Assembly: GCA_022843345.1 (NCBI GenBank)
Contig: JALHNW010000002.1
Coordinates: 1,915 to 16,284, forward strand
From: Rubritepida sp.
GTDB lineage: Bacteria > Pseudomonadota > Alphaproteobacteria > Acetobacterales > Acetobacteraceae
Direction of reading: 5' to 3'
Length of the DNA stretch: 14,370 bases
The position numbers were made by a program, and so were the translations under genes. The notes under the pieces were generated by a model that searched no databases, was not told the DNA's origin, and saw nothing but the letters and a program-made list of their open reading frames with translations. Below, piece after piece: positions 6,468 through 13,535 of this stretch. Every line of letters starts with the position of its first letter. Position 1 is the stretch's first letter.

Positions 6468-6943
6468 CGGCGCGTCTCCCGGATCAGGTGCTCGAGGTCC
6501 ATCAGCGCCCCCACCAGGTCGCCCTTGTCTTCGTGGAAGGCGTGCGGATGGCGCGGGCACGGCGCCCGGAGGCGGCGCGCACGGGCCACGATGTCGGCAA
6601 CCAGCTCAGACAAGGGGGCCGGACGCCCATGGTGACGCACGGTGACGGCCTGGTGACGCACCGATTTAGCGTGCGTCACCGTGTTTTTTGGCAGATTTCC
6701 GCGGGTTTCGGGAGGATGGTGACGCACGGTGACGCACTTCTCCCTAACATCTCCCCAGCCCCCCGCACTCCCCCTGGATGCCCCACCTTCTGAGGTGTCC
6801 CAATGGTTTTTCTGGGAAAGTGCGTCACCGTGCGTCACCATCGGGCGCAAACCCGCGGATTTCCTCACGCTCCCGCGGTGACGCACTGGGCAGAGTGCGT
6901 CACCAAGTGCGTCACCGTGCGTCACCAGGGTCTCAGCGGCCAT
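6464..6943 (-). CDS. Small ORF spanning the repeat region; only its C-terminus looks coding
   Basis: The frame from ATG 6943 (AAGGG eight bases upstream, 11-nt overlap with the primase end) to TGA 6464 gives 159 aa. The first 100 or so residues are read from the inverted-repeat region and consist of fragments such as VTHGDAL and VTVRHH. The basic repeat spacing of 10 bp is not a multiple of three and the AT-rich patches look non-coding, so this part is doubtful. The last 55 or so residues (ELVADIVARARRLRAP, FHEDKGDLVGALMDLEHLI) look like a compact helical protein, resembling small proteins I recall near phage primases. The true start may be the GTG at 6640, giving 58 aa, though no good Shine-Dalgarno is seen there. 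The ATGA overlap with the HNH gene supports the stop end. Function unknown. Confidence 0.45.
   Translation of the reverse strand: MAAETLVTHGDALGDALCPVRHRGSVRKSAGLRPMVTHGDALSQKNHWDTSEGGASRGSAGGWGDVREKCVTVRHHPPETRGNLPKNTVTHAKSVRHQAVTVRHHGRPAPLSELVADIVARARRLRAPCPRHPHAFHEDKGDLVGALMDLEHLIRETRR
6652..6690 (+). terminator. Terminator-like hairpin plus T6 on the plus strand
   Basis: GGTGACGCAC (6652-6661) and GTGCGTCACC (6671-6680) form a 10-bp perfect stem with a 9-nt loop, followed on the plus strand by GTG and six T (6684-6689). This is the layout of an intrinsic terminator for a rightward transcript, opposite to all genes here. The equivalent hairpin in the other arm (6877-6904) has no T-run. 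It may stop antisense or primer RNA at the array, or the T-run may be chance. Confidence 0.35.
6742..6784 (-). other. G-tract cluster (quadruplex-type motif) at the centre of the inverted repeat
   Basis: Plus-strand C-tracts at 6742-6744, 6753-6756, 6759-6764, 6770-6774 and 6781-6784 make the minus strand carry four G-runs of four or more separated by 6, 5 and 2 bases, which fits the usual G-quadruplex pattern, plus one more G3. It lies in the 82-bp spacer between the arms and reaches across the dyad centre. Folding is a prediction only. The rest of the spacer holds a small 5-bp hairpin (6784-6788 with 6793-6797). Confidence 0.5.
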
Positions 6944-9026
6944 GGGTCGCACCCTTGGACCAGTAGCGGACCCCGCCATGGCCCCGTCCCCCGCCCGCCC
7001 AACCGAGGCGGCTGAGGATTGCCCGGATGCGGTTCTGGTCAGCCGTGCCCAGCTTGGGCGTTTCGATGTGCAGCGCCTCGCGCGCCACCTGAAGGAGCGT
7101 GACCTTCGACTGCCCGGCCAAGTACCCTTCGATGGCCTCTTCCCAGGCGTCGTGTTCGAAGCGCGCTTCCTGCTGCGGGGCGATGTGCGCCTTCTCGAAC
7201 TCTGCCGCGGGCCACCACGCCTCCCCGGCCTGGTAGGCCGCGAAGGCTTCGGCGAAGAGCTGGTCGCGGTCGCGCGCCAGCGCCTCCAGGTCCACGGTCC
7301 CCACCTTTACCGGCCAGAACCGCCGCGCCCCGGTTTCGTCCCGGAGGTACGCCTCCTTGTTGGTGGTGCCGATGAACACGCATTGCCGCGGCTCATGGAC
7401 TTCGTTGCGCCCGTACTTGGGCGTGAACTTTTCTTCCGTCCGCGTGACGAACTCCTTCAGCTTCGCAGCATCGGCCTTGCTAGTGGCGCTCAGCTCGGCA
7501 ATCTCCACCAGCCATTTGCCCCGCAGGTGCTGGGCCAGGCGGATATCATCACGGTCGAGGTCCGGGAGGTTGTCAGAAAACCAAGCTCCGCCAAGGATGC
7601 GACACGCCGTGCTCTTCCCGGCGCCCTGGTCGCCTTCGAGCACGATCATGTAGTCAGCCTTGCAGCCGGGCATCTCCACGCGGGCAACCATGGCCAGGAG
7701 GAACATCCGGCCGATGCCGGTGGCGTAGGCGCCCGGCGCGGCGGACATGTAGCGGGTCAACCAGCCGTCCAGGCGTGGAACCCCATCCCAGGTCAGCGAG
7801 CGCAGATAGCGCCGCACGGGGTGGAAGGCGTTGTCCCTGGCGCGAAGGTCCACCCCCTGGAACACGGTGTCCTTCGGCATGGTGGGCAGGCCGCTGCGCT
7901 GCATCCACAGGTGGACGCGCGACACGTCCACATCCTCGAGCGCCCGCACCACCCCTTCCTTGTCGCGCACCACGGCGGCGCGCTGCATCTCATCGAAGGC
8001 CAGCCGGTGCTTCCACTCCGGCGCGTTGCTCAGCGCCGTCATGGCGTTGGCGAGGTTGCCGCGCGGATCGCCCTCGTTGTTGCGCTGAAGGTAGCGGTGC
8101 CACTCCGGCGCCTCTCCTTCGGGCGCATCGTCGGGATGGCGCGCTTCGCCCTGCTTCGCCTTCCTACTGGCGTTCGACCAGGTGCGCGCCAGCTCCCGGC
8201 CGCCCTCGGCCTCCTTCTCGGCCCGCCACGCGGCCGTCTCCGGGTGCTTGTCCAGCTCGGCCAGCCAATCGGCCTTGCCGCCCCCGGCGCGCGCCACGTC
8301 CAGCGCCAGGCGGTAAGCCGCGCCGCTGCGGGACTGGTCGCCCCCGCGCGCGCCAAAGTCCAGGCCGAAGGGCGCACGTGCCGCGCCGCTCGCCTGCCCA
8401 CCACGGGCGAAAGCCGGGCCGCCCTCGCGGATCAGCCAAAGCAGCGCCTCGAGGCTGACGCGGCGCAGCTCCCGCGGCGTGCCGTCCAGGTGGTCATCCG
8501 TGGTGGCGAAGTAGCGGTTGCTGACGTGCAGCTCAATGGCGGGCGGGTGCGACGTGCCGCCGCCCGCGCGCTTGAACATCTTGCCGTGCATCGTCCACAT
8601 GGCGCGGCGCAGCTCGGGGAGGTCGTTGGGCGCGAGGATGAAGAAGAGCTTCACGCCCGTCTTCGATGGCGACACCTCGGCATAGGTCGGGAACCGCTCG
8701 AGCACATCGGACGCCCAAGGCGCCAGGTCGCCGGTCTCCGCACGGCAGGAATCCAGGTCCAGGCCCGCGATGCAGAGGTCTTGGAACTCGCCCAGCATGA
8801 TGCCCACGCCCCCAACGCCAAGCGGCATGGGCAGCGCCCTGGCCCGCGCGGCGGCGTCCAGGCGGGTCCCCCAGGTGGCCGGGTCATCTGACTTCGCCAT
8901 GCCCCTGCCGGGGGAGTAGGGAACCTTGGTGGTCTTGCCCTTCCGGTCTTCGGCCTGCCACGCCACCCACCGCGGGATGGCCGCCAGCCCGGCGAGCGTA
9001 GGCGAGAGGGTGCTGCCGTCAGGCAT
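6933..9026 (-). CDS. PrimPol-VapE type primase-helicase (replication protein)
   Basis: 697 aa. The N-terminal part looks like an archaeo-eukaryotic primase-polymerase: IPRWVAWQAE (17-26), Asp90/Asp92 in AGLDLDSC, VSPSKTGVKLFF (118-129) and IELHVSNRYFATTDDH (164-179). The C-terminal VapE-like SF3/D5-type helicase has Walker A GDQGAGKST (465-473), Walker B LVEIAEL (506-512), FIGTTN (551-556) and the arginine-finger segment GARRFWPV (566-573). It would prime and unwind the element's DNA, probably from the adjacent repeat array. The overall build recalls the NrS-1 phage polymerase type. The ATG at 9026 is preferred over an upstream GTG at 9074 because GGGAGGG lies seven bases before it. It is the first gene inside the element next to host DNA. 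Confidence 0.93.
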   Translation of the reverse strand: MPDGSTLSPTLAGLAAIPRWVAWQAEDRKGKTTKVPYSPGRGMAKSDDPATWGTRLDAAARARALPMPLGVGGVGIMLGEFQDLCIAGLDLDSCRAETGDLAPWASDVLERFPTYAEVSPSKTGVKLFFILAPNDLPELRRAMWTMHGKMFKRAGGGTSHPPAIELHVSNRYFATTDDHLDGTPRELRRVSLEALLWLIREGGPAFARGGQASGAARAPFGLDFGARGGDQSRSGAAYRLALDVARAGGGKADWLAELDKHPETAAWRAEKEAEGGRELARTWSNASRKAKQGEARHPDDAPEGEAPEWHRYLQRNNEGDPRGNLANAMTALSNAPEWKHRLAFDEMQRAAVVRDKEGVVRALEDVDVSRVHLWMQRSGLPTMPKDTVFQGVDLRARDNAFHPVRRYLRSLTWDGVPRLDGWLTRYMSAAPGAYATGIGRMFLLAMVARVEMPGCKADYMIVLEGDQGAGKSTACRILGGAWFSDNLPDLDRDDIRLAQHLRGKWLVEIAELSATSKADAAKLKEFVTRTEEKFTPKYGRNEVHEPRQCVFIGTTNKEAYLRDETGARRFWPVKVGTVDLEALARDRDQLFAEAFAAYQAGEAWWPAAEFEKAHIAPQQEARFEHDAWEEAIEGYLAGQSKVTLLQVAREALHIETPKLGTADQNRIRAILSRLGWAGGGRGHGGVRYWSKGATHGR

Positions 9027-9064
9027 GGTGCAGCCCTCCCGCAGCAACAGCAGTTGCTTGCTCA

Positions 9065-9124
9065 GGTGGGACACAGCCCGTATAGGAGGCGTTGGAATAC
9101 CTGGGGAGGCGGCTCAGTCCCACC
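9065..9124. repeat. 14-bp imperfect inverted repeat at the host/element junction
   Basis: GGTGGGACACAGCC (9065-9078) and GGCTCAGTCCCACC (9111-9124) match as inverted copies at 12 of 14 positions with a 32-bp spacer. It lies in the 157-bp gap between the host secreted-protein gene and the primase. It could be an operator or RNA leader structure controlling the primase, or part of the attachment region. No tRNA gene and no convincing promoter are seen in this gap. Confidence 0.45.
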
Positions 9125-9183
9125 CTTGCCCAAGTGCTTGTTTCAGCCGGATTTAGTCGCCCCGGCCCTGGGCACCATTTCCT

Positions 9184-9570
9184 TCAGCGCCGCCGTCCCG
9201 GCGCCTGCCGCAGTAGCTCATGCACCATCGCGCAGCGCCCGCGGCCCGGATGCGTCACCGTGATCCGCCGCGCGCCATTGGCGCCCTCCAGCAGCTGCCC
9301 CTCGCCCGGACGGAAGGCGCCGAAGGCCGGCAGGGCCATCTTGCCATCCGCGCCGATGCGTCCTTCCAGAACCGGGTCGCCGGGCAGGCCGGGCAGCAGC
9401 AGCACGCCGCCGCGCACCTCGGCGGTGGCGCGCTCGCGCCCCACCTTGCCGGCGCTGCCGCAATCCTGGAACCGCGTGCCCTCATAGGCGCCGTCATGTG
9501 GCGAGGCGGCGCGCTGCGCCCCGGCCGGCAGGGCGAGCAGCACCAGGAACAGGACAACCAGTAGGCGCAT
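9184..9570 (-). CDS. Small secreted or periplasmic protein, unknown function
   Basis: 128 aa. The N-terminus is a clear Sec signal peptide: MRLLVVLFLVLLALPAGAQR, with one Arg, a hydrophobic core and an AGA-Q type cleavage site, predicting export to the periplasm. The mature part (YEGTRFQDCGSAGKVGRERA, GPLLLPGL-like turns, RRITVTHPGRGRCAMVHEL) has two cysteines, Cys37 and Cys113, that could form a disulfide; the repeated Gly-rich turns suggest a small beta-sheet domain. No family is recognised. The ATG at 9570 is chosen over the one at 9576 (which overlaps the parC stop) because GGGGA is six bases upstream of it. It starts 2 nt after parC, so it is probably the last gene of the host operon, and the element begins after it. 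Confidence 0.82.
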   Translation of the reverse strand: MRLLVVLFLVLLALPAGAQRAASPHDGAYEGTRFQDCGSAGKVGRERATAEVRGGVLLLPGLPGDPVLEGRIGADGKMALPAFGAFRPGEGQLLEGANGARRITVTHPGRGRCAMVHELLRQAPGRRR

Positions 9571-9572
9571 CG

Positions 9573-11804
9573 TCATTCCCCGAAGCTGTTGGAACGCGGG
9601 AAGCCATTGGGCACCATCTTGCCCGCCCCGGCCCGCTGCCCCCGCCAGGTGGCGAGGTCGGTTTCCAGCCGCGTGCGCTCGCCCAGCCGCCAGGACAGGC
9701 CTTCCTTGCGCGTGAAGACCTTGGCGTCGGCCAGCCCGCCATCCTTGAAGGATTGCAGCTGCACCCCGCGGCCGCGGGTCATCACCGGCAGCTGGTCCAG
9801 CGGGAAAAGCAGCAGCTTCCGGTTGTCGCCCAGGCTGGCGACCGTGTCGGCCTCCGCGCGGCGGCACAGCATGGCACGCGCCGGCGCCTCGACGGACAGC
9901 ACCTGCTTGCCGGTGCGCTTCTCGGCCAGCAGCTCGGCCGCCTCGACCAGGAAGCCCTTGCCGTCGGTGGCGGCGACCAGGTAGCGCGCGCCCTCCTCGG
10001 GCAGGAGGAGCGCCAGCACGCTTTCCTCGTTCGGCAGCTCCACCAGCAGGCGCAGGGGCTGGCCGTCGCCGCGGCCGCGCGGCAGCGTCTCGGCCTTCAC
10101 GGTGTAGGCCTTGCCGTTGGTGGCGAAGGCGACGACGCGGTCCACGCTGGTGCAGTGCAGGCGGAACAGCTCGCCGTCGCCCTCCTTGAACTTCAGCTCC
10201 TGCTCGGGCGGCAGGTGGCCCTTGAAGGCGCGCACCCAGCCCTTCTCGGACAGGACCACGGTCAGCGGCTCCTTCTCCACGAAGGCGCTCTCGTCCACCG
10301 TCACAGCCGGCATCGCGCCGCCTGCGGTGGTGCGACGCGCGCCAAGGGCGCCCGAACCGAATTTCTCGCGCGTCGCCTCGACCTCGCGCGCGATCGCCGT
10401 CCAGCGCCGGGCCTCGGAGGCCATCAGGGCGTTCAGGCCCTTCTGCTCCTTGGCGAGCTTCTCGTGCTCGCGCCGGATCTCCATCTCCTCCAGCTTGCGC
10501 AGGGCGCGCAGGCGCATGTTGAGGATGGCCTCGGCCTGCACCTCGGACAGGGCGAAGGCGGCCATCAGCTTGGCCTTGGGCTCGTCCTCCTGGCGGATGA
10601 TGCGGATCACCTCGTCCAGGTTGAGGTAGGCGACAAGGTAGCCGTCCAGCACCTCCAGCCGTCGCGCGATGGCGGCCAGGCGGTGGTTGGTGCGCCGCTC
10701 CAGCACCACCAGCCGGTGGTCCAGCCAGGCGCGCAGCACCTCCTTCAGCGACATGACGCGCGGCGTGCGGGCGGCGTCCAGCACGTTCATGTTCAGCGGG
10801 ATGCGCTGCTCCAGCGCGGTGGCGCGGAACAGCGTCTCCATCAGCACCGCCGGGTCCACGATGCGGCTCTTGGGCTCCAGCACCATGCGGACCAGCTCGG
10901 TGGATTCGTCGCGCACGTCGGCCAGCAGCGGGAGCTTCTTCTCCTCCAGCAGGGCCGCGATCTGCTCGATCAGGCGCGACTTCGCGACCTGGAACGGGAT
11001 CTCGGTGACGACGACGACCCAGCCGCCGTTCTTCTGCTTCTCCACCGCCCAGCGCGCGCGCAGGCGGAAGCCGCCTCGCCCCGTCTTGTAGGCGTCGGCG
11101 ATGCTCTCGGCGGGTTCGACCAGCACGCCGCCGGTCGGGAAATCCGGGCCGGGGATGTGCGCCAGCAGCTCGCGCGTCGTGGCGGCGGGGTTGGCGATCA
11201 GCGCCAGCGCGGCCGAGCAAAGCTCACCGGCGTTGTGCGGCGGGATGGAGGTCGCCATGCCCACCGCGATGCCGTTCGCGCCATTGGCCAGCAGGTTGGG
11301 GAAGGCGGCCGGCAGGACCACCGGCTCCTTGTCCTCGCCGTCGTAGGTGGCGCGGAAATCCACCGTGTCCTCGTCGATCTGCGCCAGCAGCGCCTGCGCG
11401 ACCTCGGTGAGGCGGGATTCCGTGTACCGCATGGCGGCGGCGTTGTCGCCGTCGATGTTCCCGAAATTCCCCTGGCCCTCCACCAGCGGGTAGCGGGCAG
11501 CGAAATCCTGCGCCAGCCGCACCAACGCCTCGTAGACGGCGCTGTCGCCATGCGGGTGATACTTGCCGATCACGTCGCCGACCACGCGGGCGCATTTCTT
11601 GAAGCCCGAGGCCGGGTCCAGCTTCAGCTGGTGCATGGCCCAGAGCAGCCGCCGATGCACCGGCTTCAGCCCGTCCCGCACGTCGGGCAGGGAGCGGGCC
11701 ATGATCGTGCTCATGGCGTAGGCGAGGTAGCGCTCGCTCAGCGCCTCGCTCAGCTTCGTCTCGCGGATGGCGCCGCCATCCTTCGGTATCACGTCGTCGG
11801 GCAT
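9573..11804 (-). CDS. parC: DNA topoisomerase IV subunit A
   Basis: 743 aa, the usual length for alphaproteobacterial ParC. With ParE it forms topoisomerase IV, which decatenates daughter chromosomes. The winged-helix/tower domain holds [17 protein letters not shown] (80-96) and the catalytic tyrosine Tyr127 in [10 protein letters not shown]. The quinolone-determining positions equivalent to E. coli Ser80 and Glu84 are Ser88 and Glu92, so the sensitive residues are present. The last third (from about [20 protein letters not shown]) is a beta-pinwheel with repeated blade motifs; it lacks the GyrA-box expected of GyrA, which together with length favours ParC. The ATG at 11804 has no strong Shine-Dalgarno. 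It follows recO by 28 nt and precedes the secreted protein by 2 nt. Confidence 0.95.
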   Translation of the reverse strand: MPDDVIPKDGGAIRETKLSEALSERYLAYAMSTIMARSLPDVRDGLKPVHRRLLWAMHQLKLDPASGFKKCARVVGDVIGKYHPHGDSAVYEALVRLAQDFAARYPLVEGQGNFGNIDGDNAAAMRYTESRLTEVAQALLAQIDEDTVDFRATYDGEDKEPVVLPAAFPNLLANGANGIAVGMATSIPPHNAGELCSAALALIANPAATTRELLAHIPGPDFPTGGVLVEPAESIADAYKTGRGGFRLRARWAVEKQKNGGWVVVVTEIPFQVAKSRLIEQIAALLEEKKLPLLADVRDESTELVRMVLEPKSRIVDPAVLMETLFRATALEQRIPLNMNVLDAARTPRVMSLKEVLRAWLDHRLVVLERRTNHRLAAIARRLEVLDGYLVAYLNLDEVIRIIRQEDEPKAKLMAAFALSEVQAEAILNMRLRALRKLEEMEIRREHEKLAKEQKGLNALMASEARRWTAIAREVEATREKFGSGALGARRTTAGGAMPAVTVDESAFVEKEPLTVVLSEKGWVRAFKGHLPPEQELKFKEGDGELFRLHCTSVDRVVAFATNGKAYTVKAETLPRGRGDGQPLRLLVELPNEESVLALLLPEEGARYLVAATDGKGFLVEAAELLAEKRTGKQVLSVEAPARAMLCRRAEADTVASLGDNRKLLLFPLDQLPVMTRGRGVQLQSFKDGGLADAKVFTRKEGLSWRLGERTRLETDLATWRGQRAGAGKMVPNGFPRSNSFGE

Positions 11805-11832
11805 GATGTTTCAGGTTTGTTCCGGCGCTTAT

Positions 11833-12585
11833 CTAGGTGATCGGGGCCGCCAGCGCCAGGGCGGCGACGCGGTCTTGCAGCCTTTCGCGCGCCGGCGGAA
11901 GGGGGCGGTGCTGCTGGCCGAAGGCGTCGCGCTCCAGGAAATGCCCCGTGATCGCCAACGCCTGCGCCCATTCCGCCGGCCCCGACGGCGCGTCCTTGTC
12001 GCGCAGGAAGGCCGGCAGGGGAAACAGCCGCTCCGCATAGGGCGCCGCCGCCCCGGCGCTGACCGCCCGGCCGGAGCGCGGCGAAACATGGGTCAGCCCC
12101 TCCCGCGCGCCCGTCACCGCGCAGGCGGCGAGGTCCAGCCCGTAGCCCAGCTCGGCCAGCAGCAGCGCCTCCCAGCGCAGGTAGGGGGCCACGCCGGCCG
12201 CGCCGCCGCGCGCCAGGTCGCGCACCACGCCCACCAGGGCATGGAACACCGCCGGGTGCGGCTCGCGCTCCGGCAGGGCGGCGTCGGCCATGGCGGTGGC
12301 GGCGGAAAGCACGGCCAGGGCCAGCGGGTCCTCCATCGCGAAGGCGGCGGCCTGGTGCACCGGCTCGGCGGTGTAGGCGCCCAGCTGGTCGGGCAGGCGC
12401 GCCACCCAGCGCGCCTCCAGCAGGTTGCCCGGCTGCCAGAGCGCCACCTGCCGGCGCGACTGGCCGCCGCGCGCCAGGCCCGCGTGGCGCCCATGCGCCT
12501 CGGTCAGCAGGGTGACGTGCAGGTCGGCATCGCCCATCGGGCGGATGGCGAGGCAGATGGCGGGGGCGGTCCACTCGATGCTCAC
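11833..12585 (-). CDS. recO: DNA repair protein RecO
   Basis: 250 aa. RecO works with RecR to load RecA on SSB-coated DNA in the RecFOR recombinational repair pathway. The N-terminal OB-fold starts EWTAPAICLAIRPMGDADLH and includes LLTEAHGRHAGLARGG (26-41), the classic RecO opening. The C-terminal helical domain contains ARGGAAGVAPYLRWEALLLAE and the AACAVTGAREGLTHVSPRSG segment typical of alphaproteobacteria; a four-cysteine zinc site is absent, as in many proteobacterial RecO proteins. The start is a GTG at 12585, 38 nt after era; the upstream AGGGG is close to the start codon, so expression may be modest. The protein ends 28 nt before parC. The era-recO pairing is common in Rhodospirillales. 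Confidence 0.93.
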   Translation of the reverse strand: MSIEWTAPAICLAIRPMGDADLHVTLLTEAHGRHAGLARGGQSRRQVALWQPGNLLEARWVARLPDQLGAYTAEPVHQAAAFAMEDPLALAVLSAATAMADAALPEREPHPAVFHALVGVVRDLARGGAAGVAPYLRWEALLLAELGYGLDLAACAVTGAREGLTHVSPRSGRAVSAGAAAPYAERLFPLPAFLRDKDAPSGPAEWAQALAITGHFLERDAFGQQHRPLPPARERLQDRVAALALAAPIT

Positions 12586-12623
12586 CGCCCCTGGATAGCG
12601 CGTTCAGCCGGGGCCGGCGAGCG

Positions 12624-13535
12624 TCAGCCCTCATCCTCCAGGCCGAGCGCGCGCAGCCGGCCGCGCTCCTCATCCCAGCCCGGCCGTTCCTTCACGTTGA
12701 GGAACAGGTGGATGGGGCGTTCCAGCAGCGACACCAGCTCCAGCCGCGCCCGGCGGCCGATCTCGCGGATGCGGGTGCCCTTGTCGCCGATGATGATCGC
12801 CTTCTGCCCGGCGCGGCCGACATAGATGGTGCAGTCCACCCGCGCCGAGCCGTCGTCGTTTTCCGTCCAGCTCTCGGTCTCCACCGTGGCGTGGTGGGGG
12901 ACTTCCTCGTGGGTCTGGCGCAGGATCTGCTCGCGCACCACCTCGGCCGCCAGCATGCGGTTGGGCAGGTCGGACAGCTCGTCCTCGGGGAACATCCAGG
13001 GGCCGGGCGGCATCACCGCGGCCAGCTTCTCGCGCAGGCGGTCCAGGCCGCTGGTATTGCTGGCGCTGATCATGAAGGATTCCGCGAAGTCCAGCATGCC
13101 GTGCAGCTCGGCCGCCAGCGGCAGCAGGCTGTCGCGCGGCACCAGGTCCACCTTGTTCAGCGCCAGCCAGAGCGGGCGGCTGCCGCCGACCTTCCTGAGC
13201 TTCTCGACGATGGCGCGCACGGATTCCGTCAGGCCGGACTTGGCGTCCACCAGCAGCAGCGCGAAGTCGGCATCCTGCGCCCCGCCCCAGGCGGCGCTGA
13301 CCATCGCGCGGTCCAGCTTCCGCCGCGGCGCGAAGATGCCGGGCGTGTCCACCAGCACGATCTGCGCGGCACCCTCCATCAGCACCGCGCGGATGCGGAA
13401 GCGCGTCGTCTGCGGCTTGGGCGAGACGATGGAGACCTTGGTGCCCGCCAGCGCATTCACCAGCGTGGACTTGCCCGCATTGGGCGCGCCCAGGATGGCC
13501 ACGAAGCCGCAGCGGCGCTGCTCGTCGGCGCTCAT
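12624..13535 (-). CDS. era: GTPase Era
   Basis: 303 aa, full length. Era binds the 3' end of 16S rRNA and takes part in 30S subunit maturation. G1 GAPNAGKS is at 16-23, the switch I threonines in PQTTRFRIRA at 41-50, G3 DTPG at 63-66, G4 NKVD at 127-130 and G5 SASN at 157-160. The C-terminal KH domain carries GRAGQKAIIIGDKGTRIREI (240-259), including the GDKG loop that contacts RNA. The ATG at 13535 overlaps the rnc stop in an ATGA junction, giving the expected N-terminus; the long open frame further upstream is the rnc gene read in another phase. Coupling to rnc fits their shared role in rRNA maturation. Confidence 0.97.
   Translation of the reverse strand: MSADEQRRCGFVAILGAPNAGKSTLVNALAGTKVSIVSPKPQTTRFRIRAVLMEGAAQIVLVDTPGIFAPRRKLDRAMVSAAWGGAQDADFALLLVDAKSGLTESVRAIVEKLRKVGGSRPLWLALNKVDLVPRDSLLPLAAELHGMLDFAESFMISASNTSGLDRLREKLAAVMPPGPWMFPEDELSDLPNRMLAAEVVREQILRQTHEEVPHHATVETESWTENDDGSARVDCTIYVGRAGQKAIIIGDKGTRIREIGRRARLELVSLLERPIHLFLNVKERPGWDEERGRLRALGLEDEG

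Larger units (their letters stand above)
6631..6926. repeat. 296-bp symmetric iteron array with 107-bp inverted arms; candidate origin or cos site
   Basis: Arms 6631-6737 and 6820-6926 are inverted copies centred at 6778.5. The octamer GTGACGCA occurs exactly at 6632, 6653, 6719, 6729 and 6878 and, on the other strand, at 6672, 6821, 6831, 6896, 6908 and 6918; a degenerate copy is at 6642. Within clusters the steps are 10-12 bp, about one helical turn. The inner 40 bp of the arms (6698-6737 with 6820-6859) match at 35 of 40 positions, with no indel. Two sub-palindromes with 10-bp arms stand at 6652-6680 and 6877-6904. The position right behind a primase-helicase gene suggests a replication origin; the position right before HNH and terminase also allows a packaging site. 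Confidence 0.85.
1..9124 (-). mobile_element. Prophage or phage-satellite segment (left end outside window)
   Basis: Phage replication and head/packaging genes (primase-helicase, HNH, large terminase, capsid, protease, portal) lie on one strand directly next to a host housekeeping operon. The right boundary must fall between the secreted-protein stop (9184) and the primase start (9026); the inverted repeat at 9065-9124 is used here as an approximate edge. The left end is not in the window. No integrase, excisionase, repressor, small terminase, tail or lysis gene is seen, so whether this is a full prophage, a remnant or a satellite cannot be decided. The capsid-protease-portal order and the primase plus iteron region recall capsid-forming chromosomal islands (inference from family knowledge). 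Confidence 0.85.

Noticed and set aside
6631..6926. CRISPR array
   Set aside because: The repeats are 8-10 bp, in both orientations and without uniform spacers of 30 or so bases; no cas gene is present.
6943..6979. Upstream start for the 171-aa form of the small ORF
   Set aside because: It lies deep in the primase coding end and lacks a ribosome-binding site; the ATG at 6943 has a better one, and even that form is doubtful.
6942..8891. 649-aa open frame on the plus strand opposite the primase
   Set aside because: GC-rich antisense frame without family motifs, fully covered by the well-supported primase gene.
9075..9100. Promoter for the primase based on TATACG
   Set aside because: No -35-like sequence at a suitable distance; the primase may be transcribed from elsewhere.
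9027..9183. tRNA gene as attachment site
   Set aside because: No T-loop or anticodon-stem pattern found in the gap on either strand.
9184..11220. 678-aa minus-strand frame covering the secreted protein and most of parC
   Set aside because: Only its last 128 residues are the secreted protein; the rest is parC read out of phase and has no recognisable domain.
9498..11840. 780-aa open frame on the plus strand opposite parC
   Set aside because: His/Gln/Arg-rich low-complexity translation typical of the antisense of a high-GC gene; parC on the other strand has all its motifs.
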